A stretch of DNA of 64,000 nucleotides from Lolium rigidum (GCF_022539505.1 NC_061513.1:347587617-347651616); one strand, 5' to 3'; positions 49,062 through 59,785 are shown, numbered from the stretch's first letter. Notes: a model not told the origin generated them from the letters alone. Program-made: numbers and translations.

Positions 49062-50597
49062 TGATGACCCACAAGTATAGGGGATCGCAACAGTCTTCGA
49101 GGGAAGTAAAACCCAAATTTATTGATTCGACACAAGGGGAGGTAAAGAATACTTATAAGCCTTAACAACTGAGTTGTCAATTCAGCTGCACCTGGAAAAA
49201 GCACTAGTAACAGGGGTGATGTGAAAGCAGCAGTAATATGAGAGCAATAGTAACGAGTAACACGGCAGCGATAATTGATAACACGGAGGCAATGGCACCA
49301 GAAAATAGTTGATACTACTTCCAATGACATGTAGAACGAGTATATGATGATGAGAGATGGACCGGGGTCCCCAGCTATCTACACTAGTGGTAACTCTCCA
49401 ATAACAAGTGTTGGGTGAACAAATTACAGTTGGGCAATTGATAGGATTGAAATAGCATTAAGAGAGAACATCAAGATTATTAATCATGTAGGCATGTTTT
49501 CCATATATAGTCATACGTGCTCGCAATGAGAAACTTGCATAACATCTTTTGTCCTACCAGCCGGTGGCAGTCGGGCCTCTAGGGAATCTATTGGAAATTA
49601 AGGTACTCCTTTTAATAGAGCACCGGAGCAAAGAATTAACACTCCGTGAAAACATGTGATCCTCATACTTAAGCCTTCCCCTCAAGTTATCCCAGTTGCT
49701 GTCACTCTGGGGCCTCGGGTTCCGGACATAGACATGTGCAAACAACTTGTAGATACAATCTAAGCAATAAGTATAGAGCTTAAATCTAAGATCATGCCAC
49801 TCGGGCCCTAGTGACAAGCATTAAACACAACAAGATTGCAACAAAAATAACTTCATAAACTTTATAGATAGACTAATCATAATGTAACAATCCATCGGAT
49901 CCCAACAAACACAACACCGATTACATCAGATGAATCTCAATCATGTAAGGCGGCTCATGAGATCATTGTATTGAAGTACATGGGAGAGAGAGAGTACCAA
50001 CTAGCTACAGCTAGAACCCGTAGACCATGTGGGAACTACTCACGGAGCATGATGGAGGCGGTGGCGTCGATGGAGATGGCTTCCGGAGGCACTTCCCCGT
50101 CCCGGCGGCGTGCCGGAACAGAGATTTTGTCCCCCGAATTGGAGTTTCGCGATGGCGGCGGCGCCCCTGGAGTCTTTCTGGAGTTTCATCAATTGGTATC
50201 GAGTTTTTAGGTTGCGAGGGGTCTTATAGGCGAAGAGGCGGCGCAAGGGGGCGCCTGGGGCCTCCTCACCATAGGCTGGCGCGGCCAGGCCTAGGCTCGC
50301 GCCGCCATATGGTGTGGTGGCCCCATGGCCCACCTCCGACTCCCCTTCGGTGTTCTGGAGCCTTCCGGGAAAAATAAGATATTGGGTCTTTGTTTCGTCG
50401 AATTCCCAGAATATTGCCCGAACAGCCTTTCTGGAACCAAAAACAGCAGAAAACAGGAACTAGCACTTCGGCATCTTATTAATAGGTTAGTTCCGTAAAA
50501 TGCATGAAATCATTATAAAGTGCGAGCAAAACATGTAGGTATTGTCATAAAACTAGCATGTAACATCAGAAATTATAGATACGTTGGAGACGTATCA
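49062..50597 (-). mobile_element. S3: solo LTR, Sabrina-related, 1536 bp
   Basis: TGATGACCC...ACGTATCA on the plus strand. On the minus strand it begins TGATACGTCTCCAACGTATC, like the A-G LTR family but clearly diverged. It has a perfect TSD, CCGGA (49057-49061 and 50598-50602). The ORFs inside (near 49.6-49.8 and 50.0-50.4 kb) are LTR sequence, not genes. Confidence 0.9.
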
Positions 50598-52018
50598 CCG
50601 GACCTTGAGTTCTACTCAAGACCTTACCTGGCAACATAGGCAAGAACCCTTTCTTGCTTTCATCCATTCTAAACTTCTTTAGAATCTTGTCCAGGTATGT
50701 ACTTTGTGAAAGCCCTATTAGGCGTCTTGATCTATCTCTATAAATCTAGATGCCTAAAATGTACGCTGCTTCACCAAGGTCTTTCATGAAAAACACTTAT
50801 TCAAATAACCTTTAAAACTGCTTAGTAGTTCTATATCATTCCCAATCAATAATATGCCATCTACATATAATATCAGGAATGCTACAGAGATCCCACTCAC
50901 TTTCTTGTAAATACAGGCCTCACCATGAGTCTGTATCAACCCGAAGTCTTTGATCACCTTATCAAAGCGTCGGTTCCAACTCCGGGATGCTTGCTTCGAT
51001 CCATAAATGGAACGTTGAAGTTTGCATACCTTGTCGACATTTTTAGGATCGACAAAACCTTTGGGTTGTACCATATACAACTCTTCCTCAATGTCACCAT
51101 TAAGGAACGCCGTTTTGACATCCATCTGCCAAATCTCATAATCGAAAAATACAGCTATTGCTAACAAAATCCTCACAGACTTTAGCTTCGCTACAGGTGA
51201 GAAAGTCTCATCGTAGTCAACTCCTTGAATTTGTCGGAACCCCTTTGCGACAAGTCGAGCTATATAGACAGTAATATTACCATCAGCATCTGTTTTTCTT
51301 TTGAAGATCCATTTATTCTCGAGAGCCTTGCGGCTATCAGGTAAGTCTACCAAAGTCCATACTTGGTTATCATACATGGATCCCATTTCGGATTTCATGG
51401 CCTCGTGCCATTTGTTGGATTCTGGGCTCATCATTGCTTCCTCATACGTCGCAGGGTCTTCATCATTGTTATCCACAATCATGACATTTAGACAGGGACC
51501 ATACCAATCAGGAGTAGTACGAGCCCTCGTTGATCTGCGAGGTTCAGTAGCTTCTTCGTTCGAAGTTTCATGATCATCATCATTTGCTTCCTCTCCTATC
51601 GGTGCAGGCTGCATAGGAACTTCTTCTGGCACTGCGCTACTCTGATCTAAGAGAGAAGGTTCAATAACCTCATCGAGTTCTACTTTTCTTCCAGTCACTT
51701 CTTTAGTGAGAAACTCCTTCTCAAGAAAGGATCCGTTCTTGACAACAAAGATTTTGCCTTCGGGTCTGTGATAGAAAGTGTACCCAATTGTTTCTTTAGG
51801 GTATCCTATGATGACGCATTTCTCCGCTTTGGGTTCTAGCTTGTCAGGTTGTAACTTCTTTACATAAGCTTCGCAACCCCAAACTTTAAGGAACGACAGC
51901 TTAGGTTTCTTAGCAAACCATAATTCATACGGTGTCGTTTCAACGGATTTAGATGGTGCCCTATTTAAAGTAATGCGGCTGTCTCTAATGCATAACCCCA
52001 AAACGATAACGGCAAATC
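50598..52018 (-). pseudogene. Copia-2 pol: integrase C-terminus to RT
   Basis: A 405-residue frame (52001 to 50784) starts in the integrase C-terminal region (TPYELWFAKKPKLSFLKVWG), runs through an acidic linker and into RT. RT has NKWIFKRKTDADG, VDYDETFSPVAKLKSVR and the first catalytic Asp in QMDVKTAFLNG. The second catalytic motif reads YVDG (residues 379-382) instead of YVDD, so the polymerase should be inactive. The last RT part (about 50603-50780) continues in other frames. The element is cut at about 52018 by T1, with no TSD visible. Gag, protease and the integrase core are beyond the window or lost. Confidence 0.88.
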
Positions 52019-53142
52019 GGAGCCGGGAACAACTAGGGCTGCGGCTGGCCCCAGTCCCTCAGAGCGACGGCCCGCAAAGCCTCCTGGTCGCACATCCGAT
52101 GTTTATCACAAGGGCGTGCCACCTGACCTATACCTGGTCAGGAAGGTGTGGATGATGCCTCGCTTAGTTTCCTGCAGGGCACACACGTAAACGTTAAATA
52201 CGAGCCTCGATCGGCTCTCGGGTTATCTCGTGAATCGGCTCAAAGAGCCGATCCACCCATGATCCGGACGGGGTGTCCGAATATATGGTGGTCCTGCTTG
52301 ATCAAGGTAAAGCTAATGAGATCCACGACGATTTAGGGTTTTCACCGCATAATCGGATCATCCTACTCACGATTGGGCCTCGCGCTCGCGCACGGTGACC
52401 GTAAGCCGATCCTAGACAGGGGCCTAAAACCCAACACGAGGTTGATCCCCGGAACATCCTTTCTAGGGCTAGCAAACGCCACCCTACACGCCGCTGGATC
52501 CTCCAACCCTTTGTAAGGCCTAACTATTGCGGATGTTAAACTAATCCTTGATGAGACAAGGAGCAACCGTAACGGATCAGATCTACTAAACTATGATCAA
52601 GCGGGGTGCCGCCCCTACACCTAAGATAGGTGTAAGGGCGGCTAGACATGCAAGGGTTGCACTACGATAGCATGTAATATGAAGAACAATGCTAACCCTA
52701 ACATGTCTAAGATAACTACGTTGCTCGCCATCAAAAGGCTTCGATACGAGCAACGCATGAACAACGTGGGCAAGCTTGTGCTTGCCTAGATCGCAAGATG
52801 CGATCTAGGCAGCATGGTGCTTACCGGTAGAAACCCTCGAGACGAAGGAGTTGGCGATGCGCCGAGATTTGTTTGTGGTTGAACGTTGGTTGTTGTTTAT
52901 TCCATAAACCCTAGATACATATTTATAGTCCAGCGGACTTTCTAATGTGGGCGTGCACTAAACCGTGCACGAGATAAACTCTAACTTTTAATCTAGATAC
53001 AATCTATTGTAATTAAAGATACATGGGCAATCTGGCCCAACTTCACCGAGCAAGGCCGCTTCAGAGATCTTCCACGTGTAATCTTCCAAGCCCATCTTGA
53101 TCGCGGCCCACCTCCCGATTTAGCCAAAATCCGGTGATAACA
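52019..53142 (-). repeat. T1 3' LTR (Tat-like Gypsy), last ~50 bp of its U5 end missing
   Basis: On the minus strand the LTR begins TGTTATCACCGG at 53142, next to a PPT (53143-53160, minus AACCAGGGGGGCATG). It matches 60611-61730 in inverted orientation. The terminal ...TGACGTCAACA end is absent at the Copia-2 junction (52018/52019). It contains long hairpins at 52608-52642 and 52783-52811, a 9-bp stem (CGTTGCTCG/CGAGCAACG) near 52720-52757, and an 8-bp hairpin at 52233-52251. Confidence 0.88.
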
Positions 53143-53432
53143 CATGCCCCCCTGGTTTTGGCAATGATAATTCCAAAACCACTCTGTTTTTTTTTTCTTC
53201 GAAGGGTCATGTCGTTGCAGAGCAGAACTGCCGCAATATTCTTCATCATGATGCCCTGTCTTTTCAGCTTCTCTGCACAATTTGACAGCTTTAGCATCAC
53301 CTCCTCGGAAACTGCAATAGCATTAAATTCCCACCAGATTTCTCATTATTTATCCGTGCCGACCGATTAGCTCTCTTCATCCCCTTCTTCTGTTCTAGAT
53401 ATCAGCACCCAAAACCCTCTTCTTCTCCAGCC
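53143..53432 (-). other. T1 region between the 3' LTR and the antisense ORF, with PPT
   Basis: The minus-strand PPT is at the left edge. The rest, read on the plus strand, would be the promoter and 5' leader of the antisense ORF: a weak TATA-like stretch (cattatttatcc, near 53343-53354) and a pyrimidine-rich leader just before the ATG at 53433. Confidence 0.6.
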
Positions 53433-53966
53433 ATGTCATCTTCTTCCTCCTCTTCCGCCTCTCTCCAATCCTTTTCCTCAGGCGAATTGGTTCCAGAGCA
53501 CAACCAGATGGAGACGTACAACCGCCGGGCTCCCAAGCATTGGGACAGGCGGGAGTGGGACTTCGACTACGTGCCGGAGGGTGAAGACCTTGTCTGGTCA
53601 GATGGGGCCATGCCCCTAACCGATGGAGAAGATGACCTCCGGTACCTGGTCGACGGAGTACTGGAGGTGGAGAGCGACGACGACGACCCTCCCTTCCGGG
53701 GTAAATTCACCTCCGTCACCAAAGCAGAAGAGGACGACGAAGAAGAAGACGCCTCCTCCGACTTGAAGAAGGAACAGGAGGATGACACCTCCTCCGACGA
53801 ACCACCACCAAAGCGTATCCGGGGCTGGGCTTGGTCAGACAAGGACGATGATGATGACGAGGAAGAGGCCTCTGCTGAAGGTCACAATAGCAGCCACGAG
53901 GAACTCGCCGACGACAGCAACGGCGACAGCCACCTTAGTGACGGCGAAGACAGCAACAGCCCTTAG
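53433..53966 (+). CDS. Antisense extra ORF of the Tat-like element (177 aa, Ser-rich and acidic)
   Basis: This ORF lies on the strand opposite to pol, between integrase and the 3' LTR, a position in which Tat-lineage Gypsy elements are known to carry additional ORFs. The protein begins with a serine run (residues 2-10), then a segment with RRAPKHWDRREWDFDYVPEG and PLTDGEDDLRYLVDG, then long Asp/Glu/Ser stretches interrupted by a basic PPPKRIRGWAWSD motif (about residues 125-138, a possible nuclear localisation signal). The start has a good context (ccagccATGtc) after a pyrimidine-rich leader. No enzymatic domain is seen and the function is unknown. Further copies are at 59786-60321 (minus) and 62583-62779 (partial). 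Confidence 0.75.
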   Translation: MSSSSSSSASLQSFSSGELVPEHNQMETYNRRAPKHWDRREWDFDYVPEGEDLVWSDGAMPLTDGEDDLRYLVDGVLEVESDDDDPPFRGKFTSVTKAEEDDEEEDASSDLKKEQEDDTSSDEPPPKRIRGWAWSDKDDDDDEEEASAEGHNSSHEELADDSNGDSHLSDGEDSNSP

Positions 53967-54704
53967 AGTAGGGATTCACTAGCATAGAGCTGGTAGGTAG
54001 TAATCCGTTCCCTCTTGTTGAACAATCGGCTTCTCCTTGTAAGAAATTTTATTATCAATGAAAACTTCTTTTGATTTTGCCGATGTCCTGTGTGCTGATT
54101 CAGCTGATTTTTCCTCATCTGACTTTGTCGACCGTTAGCCCAATCAACGTCCAATGACCGATGGCAACGCATCGGTCTCTCACGATAAATCTGCGAAACA
54201 GGTCAATTCAGTCACCTCCCCAGATTAGCCGGTATGACCGATGATAATAATACCGCCACTCGCAGTAAGCCGTGGGTTTAGCCGTGAGCAGGTGTCTTTA
54301 CAAGGGCCCTGGAACTGTCGCTGAATCAGCTTGGACACTAAAGCTGATACCTCTTCAGACGAGTTGCCCCCCGAGCCTCACCCAAGACGAGAATAGTGAT
54401 GAACCAGCCAAAAATGTTACCCTTGGCTTCCAAATGATTAATATGGAACTAGCCGATTCCAACGAAATCGGCTCTCCGAGACAAAGATATTTTAGGGCAA
54501 GCTGCCCGCCGAGCCTCTTCAATTCACTTCTTGCGAGTCGAGATCAGCTCCTTCCCTAACCTGATTTGCACGTCCATGTATATCTCTTGAGTCGATGGCC
54601 ATGCATCGGCTTTTATATCCTTAAGTCGATGACTGCTGCATCGGCTGTGCTCAGAATTTTTTGATTTTTTTTTTATCGGCCGATTCAAAATCGGCCTCCA
54701 TACC
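53967..54704 (-). repeat. T1 non-coding region between integrase and the antisense ORF
   Basis: No gene is visible. It is rich in GCCGAT/ATCGGC words forming small hairpins, for example AGCCGATT...AATCGGCT at 54451-54473 and GGCCGATT-CAA-AATCGGCC at 54678-54696 beside a T tract. The segment recurs inverted at 59090-59785 and direct at 62780-63513. Confidence 0.7.
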
Positions 54705-56606
54705 TTACTGCCCATCATCCCACATGCTTGGGAAATACTTCTTGAGGTGTTGACCATTGACGGCTACTGGGAACTTCTGTCCGTCCAACTCTTCCAACAT
54801 ATATGCATTACCTTTCAAGGCCTGGACGACTTTGTACGGACCGGGCCAATTAGGAGACCACTTGCCATACGCCTTGTCCCTGGTTCCTAACGGCAACACA
54901 GCTTCCCATACCAGATCACCAACTTGAAACTCCTTTGGTCTAACCTTCTTATTGTAGGCACGAGCTACCCTGGCTTTGTTCTCCTTAATCTTCTCCAATG
55001 ACCAAAGCCTAAGTTCTGTTGCGTCCTCAATAGTGTCACTCATCAAAGCTGCATATTCTTCCGCTGTCAGATCATTCTGAAACGTGACACGTTTTGATCC
55101 GGCCGTAATTTCCCAAGGTAATACGGCTTCCTGTCCATAGACAAGCTGGTACGGCGAAGTCTTTATAGCTCCATGGCACGACATGCGGTAGGCCCATAAT
55201 GCTTCTGATAACTTCTCGTGCCAATCCCTAGGGTTCTCATCAATCTTTCTCTTGATCAGCTTGATTAAACTCTGGTTGGACGCTTCAGCTTGCCCATTAG
55301 CCTGAGCATAGTACGGAGATGACCGGATCAGTTTAATCCCCATGTCATTGCAGAATTTCCTGAATTCTTTAGAAACAAAGACCGAACCTCCATCGGTCGT
55401 GATAGTTTGGGGAATCCCGAACCTATGAATCACGTGTTCTTTCACAAACTGAATCACATCTTCCGACTTCACCTTCTTCATAGGGACGGCTTCCACCCAC
55501 TTGGTGAAGTAGTCCGTGATGGCCAAAATCCACTCATGTTTTTTACTCGACGCCGGATGGATTTTGCCGATCATATCCATGCCCCACCCCCGGAACGGCC
55601 AAGGCTTGATGATAGGGTTCATCGCCGATGCCGGCACCATCCGAATCTTCCCAAACATCCGGCATGCTTGGCACCCCTTATAGTAATTGAAGCAGTCCTC
55701 AAGCATGGTGGGCCAATAAAACCCCGAGCGCCCGACTAGCCACTTCATCTTGTGAGCCGGCCGATGAGTTCCACGAGCGCCTTCGTGCACCTCATGTAAG
55801 AGCCGATTAGACTCGGTTGGTCCCGTGCACTTGAGTAATAACCCTTCCAACGTCCTGTAGAACAGATCGTCTCCTATGAGGACATACTTCATGGCTTTGT
55901 ATCTTATCCGTTTGGGTGCCCCCCGAGCCGAATCTTTTAAATAATTGAAGATCTCGGCTCTCCAATCATCCTGTTCCAGGAATTGCACCTGGACTTCCGA
56001 CCCTTCAGGGGTGTCTATATAGCTCGACGCCATTTGTGCGAGATTGTTGGCCTCGATGTTTTGGGCTCTTGGGACCCAATTAAAGTTGATGTACCGAAAT
56101 TGTGTCATCAACTCACGGCATTCCATCCAATATGGGAAAAGTGTTTCACTTTCGCACTTGTATTCATCCGTGAGCTGGTTAATCACCAACTTAGAGTCTC
56201 CAAAAAGCTCTACTGCTTCTCGCCCGGCTTCTAGTAGCAATTCCATCCCCTTACGTACTGCCTCATACTCTGCCACATTGTTAGTACAAGGGGTAGATAA
56301 TCTGATGGAGAAAGAGTACTCTGCCCCCCGAGGCGACACGAGCAGAATACCGATGCCACAACCATCGTCGCAAGCCGATCCATCGAAGAACATAGCCCAT
56401 GCACGTATGGATAGTGCTGCTATATTGGTACTGATTCGCTCAGCTATGAGATCAGCCAACGCTTGCCCTTTGACTGCTTTCGCAGGCTGGTACCGGAGAT
56501 CGAATTCTGACAACGCAAACATCCACTTACCCAGTCGGCCTTTCAACACAGGGGCCGACAGCATGTGCTTGACAACATCCGACTTGCGGATGACGAAGAT
56601 CTCTCG
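54705..56606 (-). CDS. T1 pol: RNase H and integrase of a Tat-like Gypsy element
   Basis: A 619-residue open frame (56564 to 54705). The RNase H domain spans about residues 55-180, with D61 (FFDGS), E99/E101 and D123 (FGDSKL). The fourth acidic position appears as N174 (EANNLAQ, where I would expect EANDLAQ), which may weaken it. The integrase HHCC zinc finger is H260, H267, C298, C301. The catalytic triad is D330 (GMDMIG), D391 (TTDGGSVF) and E427 (NGQAEASN), all present. A C-terminal GPY motif is at 575-577 (PGPYKVV). RNase H removes RNA from the hybrid and integrase joins the cDNA to host DNA. RT lies upstream in a different frame, and the break at 56603-56606 is a CTCG spelling. Confidence 0.9.
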   Translation of the reverse strand, partial: REIFVIRKSDVVKHMLSAPVLKGRLGKWMFALSEFDLRYQPAKAVKGQALADLIAERISTNIAALSIRAWAMFFDGSACDDGCGIGILLVSPRGAEYSFSIRLSTPCTNNVAEYEAVRKGMELLLEAGREAVELFGDSKLVINQLTDEYKCESETLFPYWMECRELMTQFRYINFNWVPRAQNIEANNLAQMASSYIDTPEGSEVQVQFLEQDDWRAEIFNYLKDSARGAPKRIRYKAMKYVLIGDDLFYRTLEGLLLKCTGPTESNRLLHEVHEGARGTHRPAHKMKWLVGRSGFYWPTMLEDCFNYYKGCQACRMFGKIRMVPASAMNPIIKPWPFRGWGMDMIGKIHPASSKKHEWILAITDYFTKWVEAVPMKKVKSEDVIQFVKEHVIHRFGIPQTITTDGGSVFVSKEFRKFCNDMGIKLIRSSPYYAQANGQAEASNQSLIKLIKRKIDENPRDWHEKLSEALWAYRMSCHGAIKTSPYQLVYGQEAVLPWEITAGSKRVTFQNDLTAEEYAALMSDTIEDATELRLWSLEKIKENKARVARAYNKKVRPKEFQVGDLVWEAVLPLGTRDKAYGKWSPNWPGPYKVVQALKGNAYMLEELDGQKFPVAVNGQHLKKYFPSMWDDGQ

Positions 56607-57860
56607 CCGTTAAAAGGATGTGATGCGGCTTGGTGCGGGTAAAGAACGAGCAGAGGCACGGCTTCTCGACCTCGGGATACCTCGTCTCCGCGTCCAACAT
56701 CCTTCGCCGAGGTAGAAAACGACCCTTTCGACGCCTTCGTGCGGTTGCACCACCACCGAGGCGATGGACGTGTCGGCCACCGATAGGTAGATGTAGAACG
56801 GCTTGTCTTGTCGGGGCGGAACTAGCACGGGCGGCGTCGTCGGATACCTTTTAATTTCATCGAACGCCCGCTGCCGTTCGCCCCCGGTGAAATTCGTCGT
56901 CGGACTTGGTCTTCACCGGCGCCATAAATGGCTCGATTCGTCCCGACAGATTGGAGATGAATCGTCGGACAAAATTGATCTTGCCAATGAGACGCCTGGA
57001 GCTCCTTCTTCGTGGTGGGCGGCTGCATGGTGCGCACCGCCTCTTGACTCTTCAGGCCGATTTCGATTCCTCGTTCATGAACCAGGAAACCTAGGAACTG
57101 ACCAGCCGTCACACCGAAGGCACACTTCTTCGGGTTCATTCTCAGTCCGAACTTCCGAGTTCGGTCTAGGACGCGCCGTAAATCATCCAAGTGTCCCTCC
57201 ATGGAAACAGATTTGACTACGACGTCGTCGATATAGATTTCCACCAACTTACCGATCAAATCGTGAAATATATAGTTCATAGCTCGTTGGTACGTTGCAC
57301 CAGCATTCTTCAATCCAAAGGTCATCACTACATATTCAAACAAGCCTACCGCCCCTGGTACTCCGAATGCGGTCTTGTGTATGTCTTCCGGAGCCATGAA
57401 GATTTGATTGTAGCCGGCGTTGCCATCCATGAAGCTCAACACCTTGTGGCCAGCAGCTGCATTGATCAGTGTCTCTGCCACAGGCATTGCATATTCGTCC
57501 TTGGGGGTGGCTCTGTTGAGATCTTCGAAATCGATGGCCACACGCCATCGGCCATCCTTCTTCTCTACGGGCATGATACTCGGAGATCCACTCAGCATAC
57601 CCGCATGGCCCGATGAACCCGGCGGCCAACATCTTCTCGATTTCTTTCTTGACCTCCTCCGAATTTCGGCTCTCATCCGACGTGCTCGTTGCTTGGAACG
57701 GCCGAAATCCTTTCTTAAGAGGGAGCCGATGTTCGATGATGCTTCGTCTAACCCGGGCATCTCCGTATAGTCTCATGCGAAGCAATCCGGGTATTCTTTC
57801 GGCAGAGCAATCATCCGGCTCCCGAGCTGTGGATCCAACTTCTTGCCGATGAAAGTTGGT
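56607..57860 (-). pseudogene. T1 pol: reverse transcriptase, frameshifted
   Basis: The main frame (57760 to 56822) encodes Gypsy RT: KKDGRWRVAIDFEDLNRATP, the first catalytic Asp in FMDGNAGYNQ (D112), FGLKNAGATYQRAMNYIFHD, and the intact YIDD box (176-179) followed by the connection region. Frame breaks lie at 57660 (CG where T2 and 58460 have CAG), near 57000, and through 56.6-56.8 kb, where CGG/CG spellings are dense. Upstream (57760-57860) is the pre-RT segment (DKPRPTF.. and KEYPDCFA). All polymerase catalytic residues are present, so loss of function rests only on the frameshifts. Confidence 0.85.
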
Positions 57861-58345
57861 CGCGGCTTGTCCCCATGGCCGATGTCGACTTCCTCCAGCT
57901 CATCGGCCGAGGTGAACCCATACCCCAGCTTTCCGTCCCCGTGAGGTCGACGCCAAATACTGGGAGAGCGGGCGGCGCGGATAATACGGTCCGATCGCTA
58001 GAATCGGCCTCCATCTTGATCATCACCAGGACTTGGTGGCAGTGTCGGAGCTGGTTGCGTGGGTTGGCTCCTTCTTCACTCTCGCTATGAGAGCAGCTGC
58101 CCTCATCACTACCCTTACCAGGGCGGTACCCAAGTTCTACCATGTTGATGCTGAACAAGTGTCCTGGTTGGCCCTGGGAGCGGGTTCTGTGGAAAGAGCC
58201 GATGAGTTCGGCTTCGAGGACTGCCTTGATTTCGTCATGCTTCTTCTTGAGCTCATCAGGCAGATCCTCGTACTTGACCAAACCCGCTCCTACACCTTTC
58301 AAGCAACTAGGGCTGATGCGCCGAGATGCTTGATCAGAGGTGATC
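57861..58345 (-). pseudogene. T1 gag and protease-region remnants
   Basis: On the minus strand 58345 to about 58130 encodes part of a Tat-type gag (LVKYEDLPDELKKKHDEIKAVLEAEL). It then jumps, with most of gag and protease missing, to a segment reading PALPVFGVDLTGTESWGMG that leads into pol. This is a large internal deletion; the leader and 5' LTR are not found either. Confidence 0.65.
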
Positions 58346-58477
58346 ATATGCTGAGTGGATCTCCAGTATCGTGCCTGTAGAGAAGAAGGATGGCCGATGG
58401 CGTGTGGCCTGATGAACCCGGCGGCCAACATCTTCTCGATTTCTTTCTTGACCTCCTCCAGAATTTCGGCTCTCATC
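58346..58477. other. Fold-back junction of pol fragments between T1 and T2
   Basis: 58346-58383 is plus-strand RT sequence (SIVPVEKKDGRWRVA). At 58383/58384 it switches to minus-strand RT sequence (58384-58475) that repeats 57600-57690. The segment then meets the LTR end of T2 at a shared GACGT. It has no function of its own. Confidence 0.7.
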
Positions 58478-58493
58478 TGACGTCAACACATTC

Positions 58494-58511
58494 TGGCACG
58501 CCCGGTGGGAC
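58494..58511 (+). other. T2 primer binding site
   Basis: TGGCACGCCCGGTGGGAC lies five bases after the LTR terminus ...GTCAACA. The TGG start, as expected opposite a tRNA CCA end, marks it as the PBS. I do not assign the tRNA. Confidence 0.75.
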
Positions 58512-59090
58512 ATGGGTTCACCTCGGCCGATGAGCTGGAGGAAGTCGACATCGGCCATGGGGACAAGCCGCGACCAACTTTCATCAGCAAGAAGTTGGAT
58601 CCACAGCTCAGGAGCCAGATGATTGCTCTGTTGAAAGAATACCCAGATTGCTTCGCATGGGACTATACGAGAGATGCTCGGTTTAGACGGAAGCATCATC
58701 GAACATCGGCTCCCTCTTAAGAAAGGATTTCGGCCGTTCCGGCAACGAGCACGTCGGATGAGAGCCGAAATTCTGGAGGAGGTCAAGAAAGAAATCGAGA
58801 AGATGTTGGCCGCCGGGTTCATCGAGCCATGCGAGTATGCTCGAGTGGATCTCCGATATCGTGCCCGTAGAGAAGAAGGATGGCCGATGGCGTGTGGCCA
58901 TCGATTTCAGAGATCTCAACAGACCCACCCCCAAGGACGAATATCCAATGCCTGTGGCAGAGACACTGATCAATGCAGCTGCTGGCCACAAGGTGTTGAG
59001 CTTCATGGATGGCAACGCCGGCTACAATCAAATCTTCATGGCTCCAGAAGACATACACAAGACCGCATTCAGACCGCATTCAGAGTACCA
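58512..59090 (+). pseudogene. T2 pol fragment: pre-RT segment and N-terminal RT
   Basis: This encodes FTSADELEEVDIGHGDKPRP, then KEYPDCFAWDYT, then RAEILEEVKKEIEKMLAAGF, then VEKKDGRWRVAIDFRDLNRP and FMDGNAGYNQIFMAPEDIH, and stops where RT should continue (junction near 59080-59095). A frameshift near 58672 is a CGAG spelling (tacgagagatg). T1 has CGG at the equivalent place. There is no YIDD box, so the fragment is inactive. Confidence 0.85.
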
Positions 59091-59785
59091 TTGGCGTGAG
59101 CACAGCCGATGCAGCAGTCATCGACTTAAGGATATAAAAGCCGATGCATGGCCATCGACTCAAGAGGTATACATGGACGTGCAAATCAGGTTAGGGAAGG
59201 AGCTGATCTGACCTGCAAGAAGTGGATTGAAGAGGCTCGGGGGGCAGCTCGCCCTAAAATATCTTTGTTTCGGAGAGCCGATTTCGTTGGAATCGGCTAG
59301 TTCCATATTAATCATTTGGAAGCCAAGGGTAACATTTGTGGCTGGTTCATCACTATTCTCGTCTTGGGTGAGGCTCGGGGGGCAACTCGTTCGAAGAGGT
59401 ATCAGCTTTAGTGTCCAAGCTGATTCGAGCGACAGTTCCGGGGCCCTTGTAAAGACACCTGCTCACGGCTAAACCCACGGCTTCTCGCGAGTGGCGGTAT
59501 TATTATCATCGGTCATACCGGCTAATGCGGGGAGGTGACTCGAATTGACCTGTTTCGCAGATTTATCGTGAGAGACCGATGCGTTGCCATCGGTCATTGG
59601 ACGTTGATTGGGCTAACGGTCGACAAAGTCGGATGAGGAAGAATCGGCTGAATCGAGCACACGGGACATCGGCAAAATCAAAAGAAGTTTTCATTGATAA
59701 TAAAATTTCTTACAAGGAGAAGCCGATTGTTCAACAAGAGGGAACGGATTACTACCTACCAGCTCTATGCTAGTGAATCCCTACT
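59091..59785 (+). repeat. T2 3' non-coding region
   Basis: This is the inverted copy of 53967-54660. It differs from it mainly by CGAG, CGG and TCG at positions where T1 has CAG/CTG (59426-59429 and 59439-59441, among others). The GCCGAT hairpins are preserved. There is no gene. Confidence 0.75.

Noticed and set aside
57811..58476. 221-aa minus-strand ORF as a gene
   Set aside because: A mosaic of gag, protease-region and out-of-frame pol fragments created by rearrangement.
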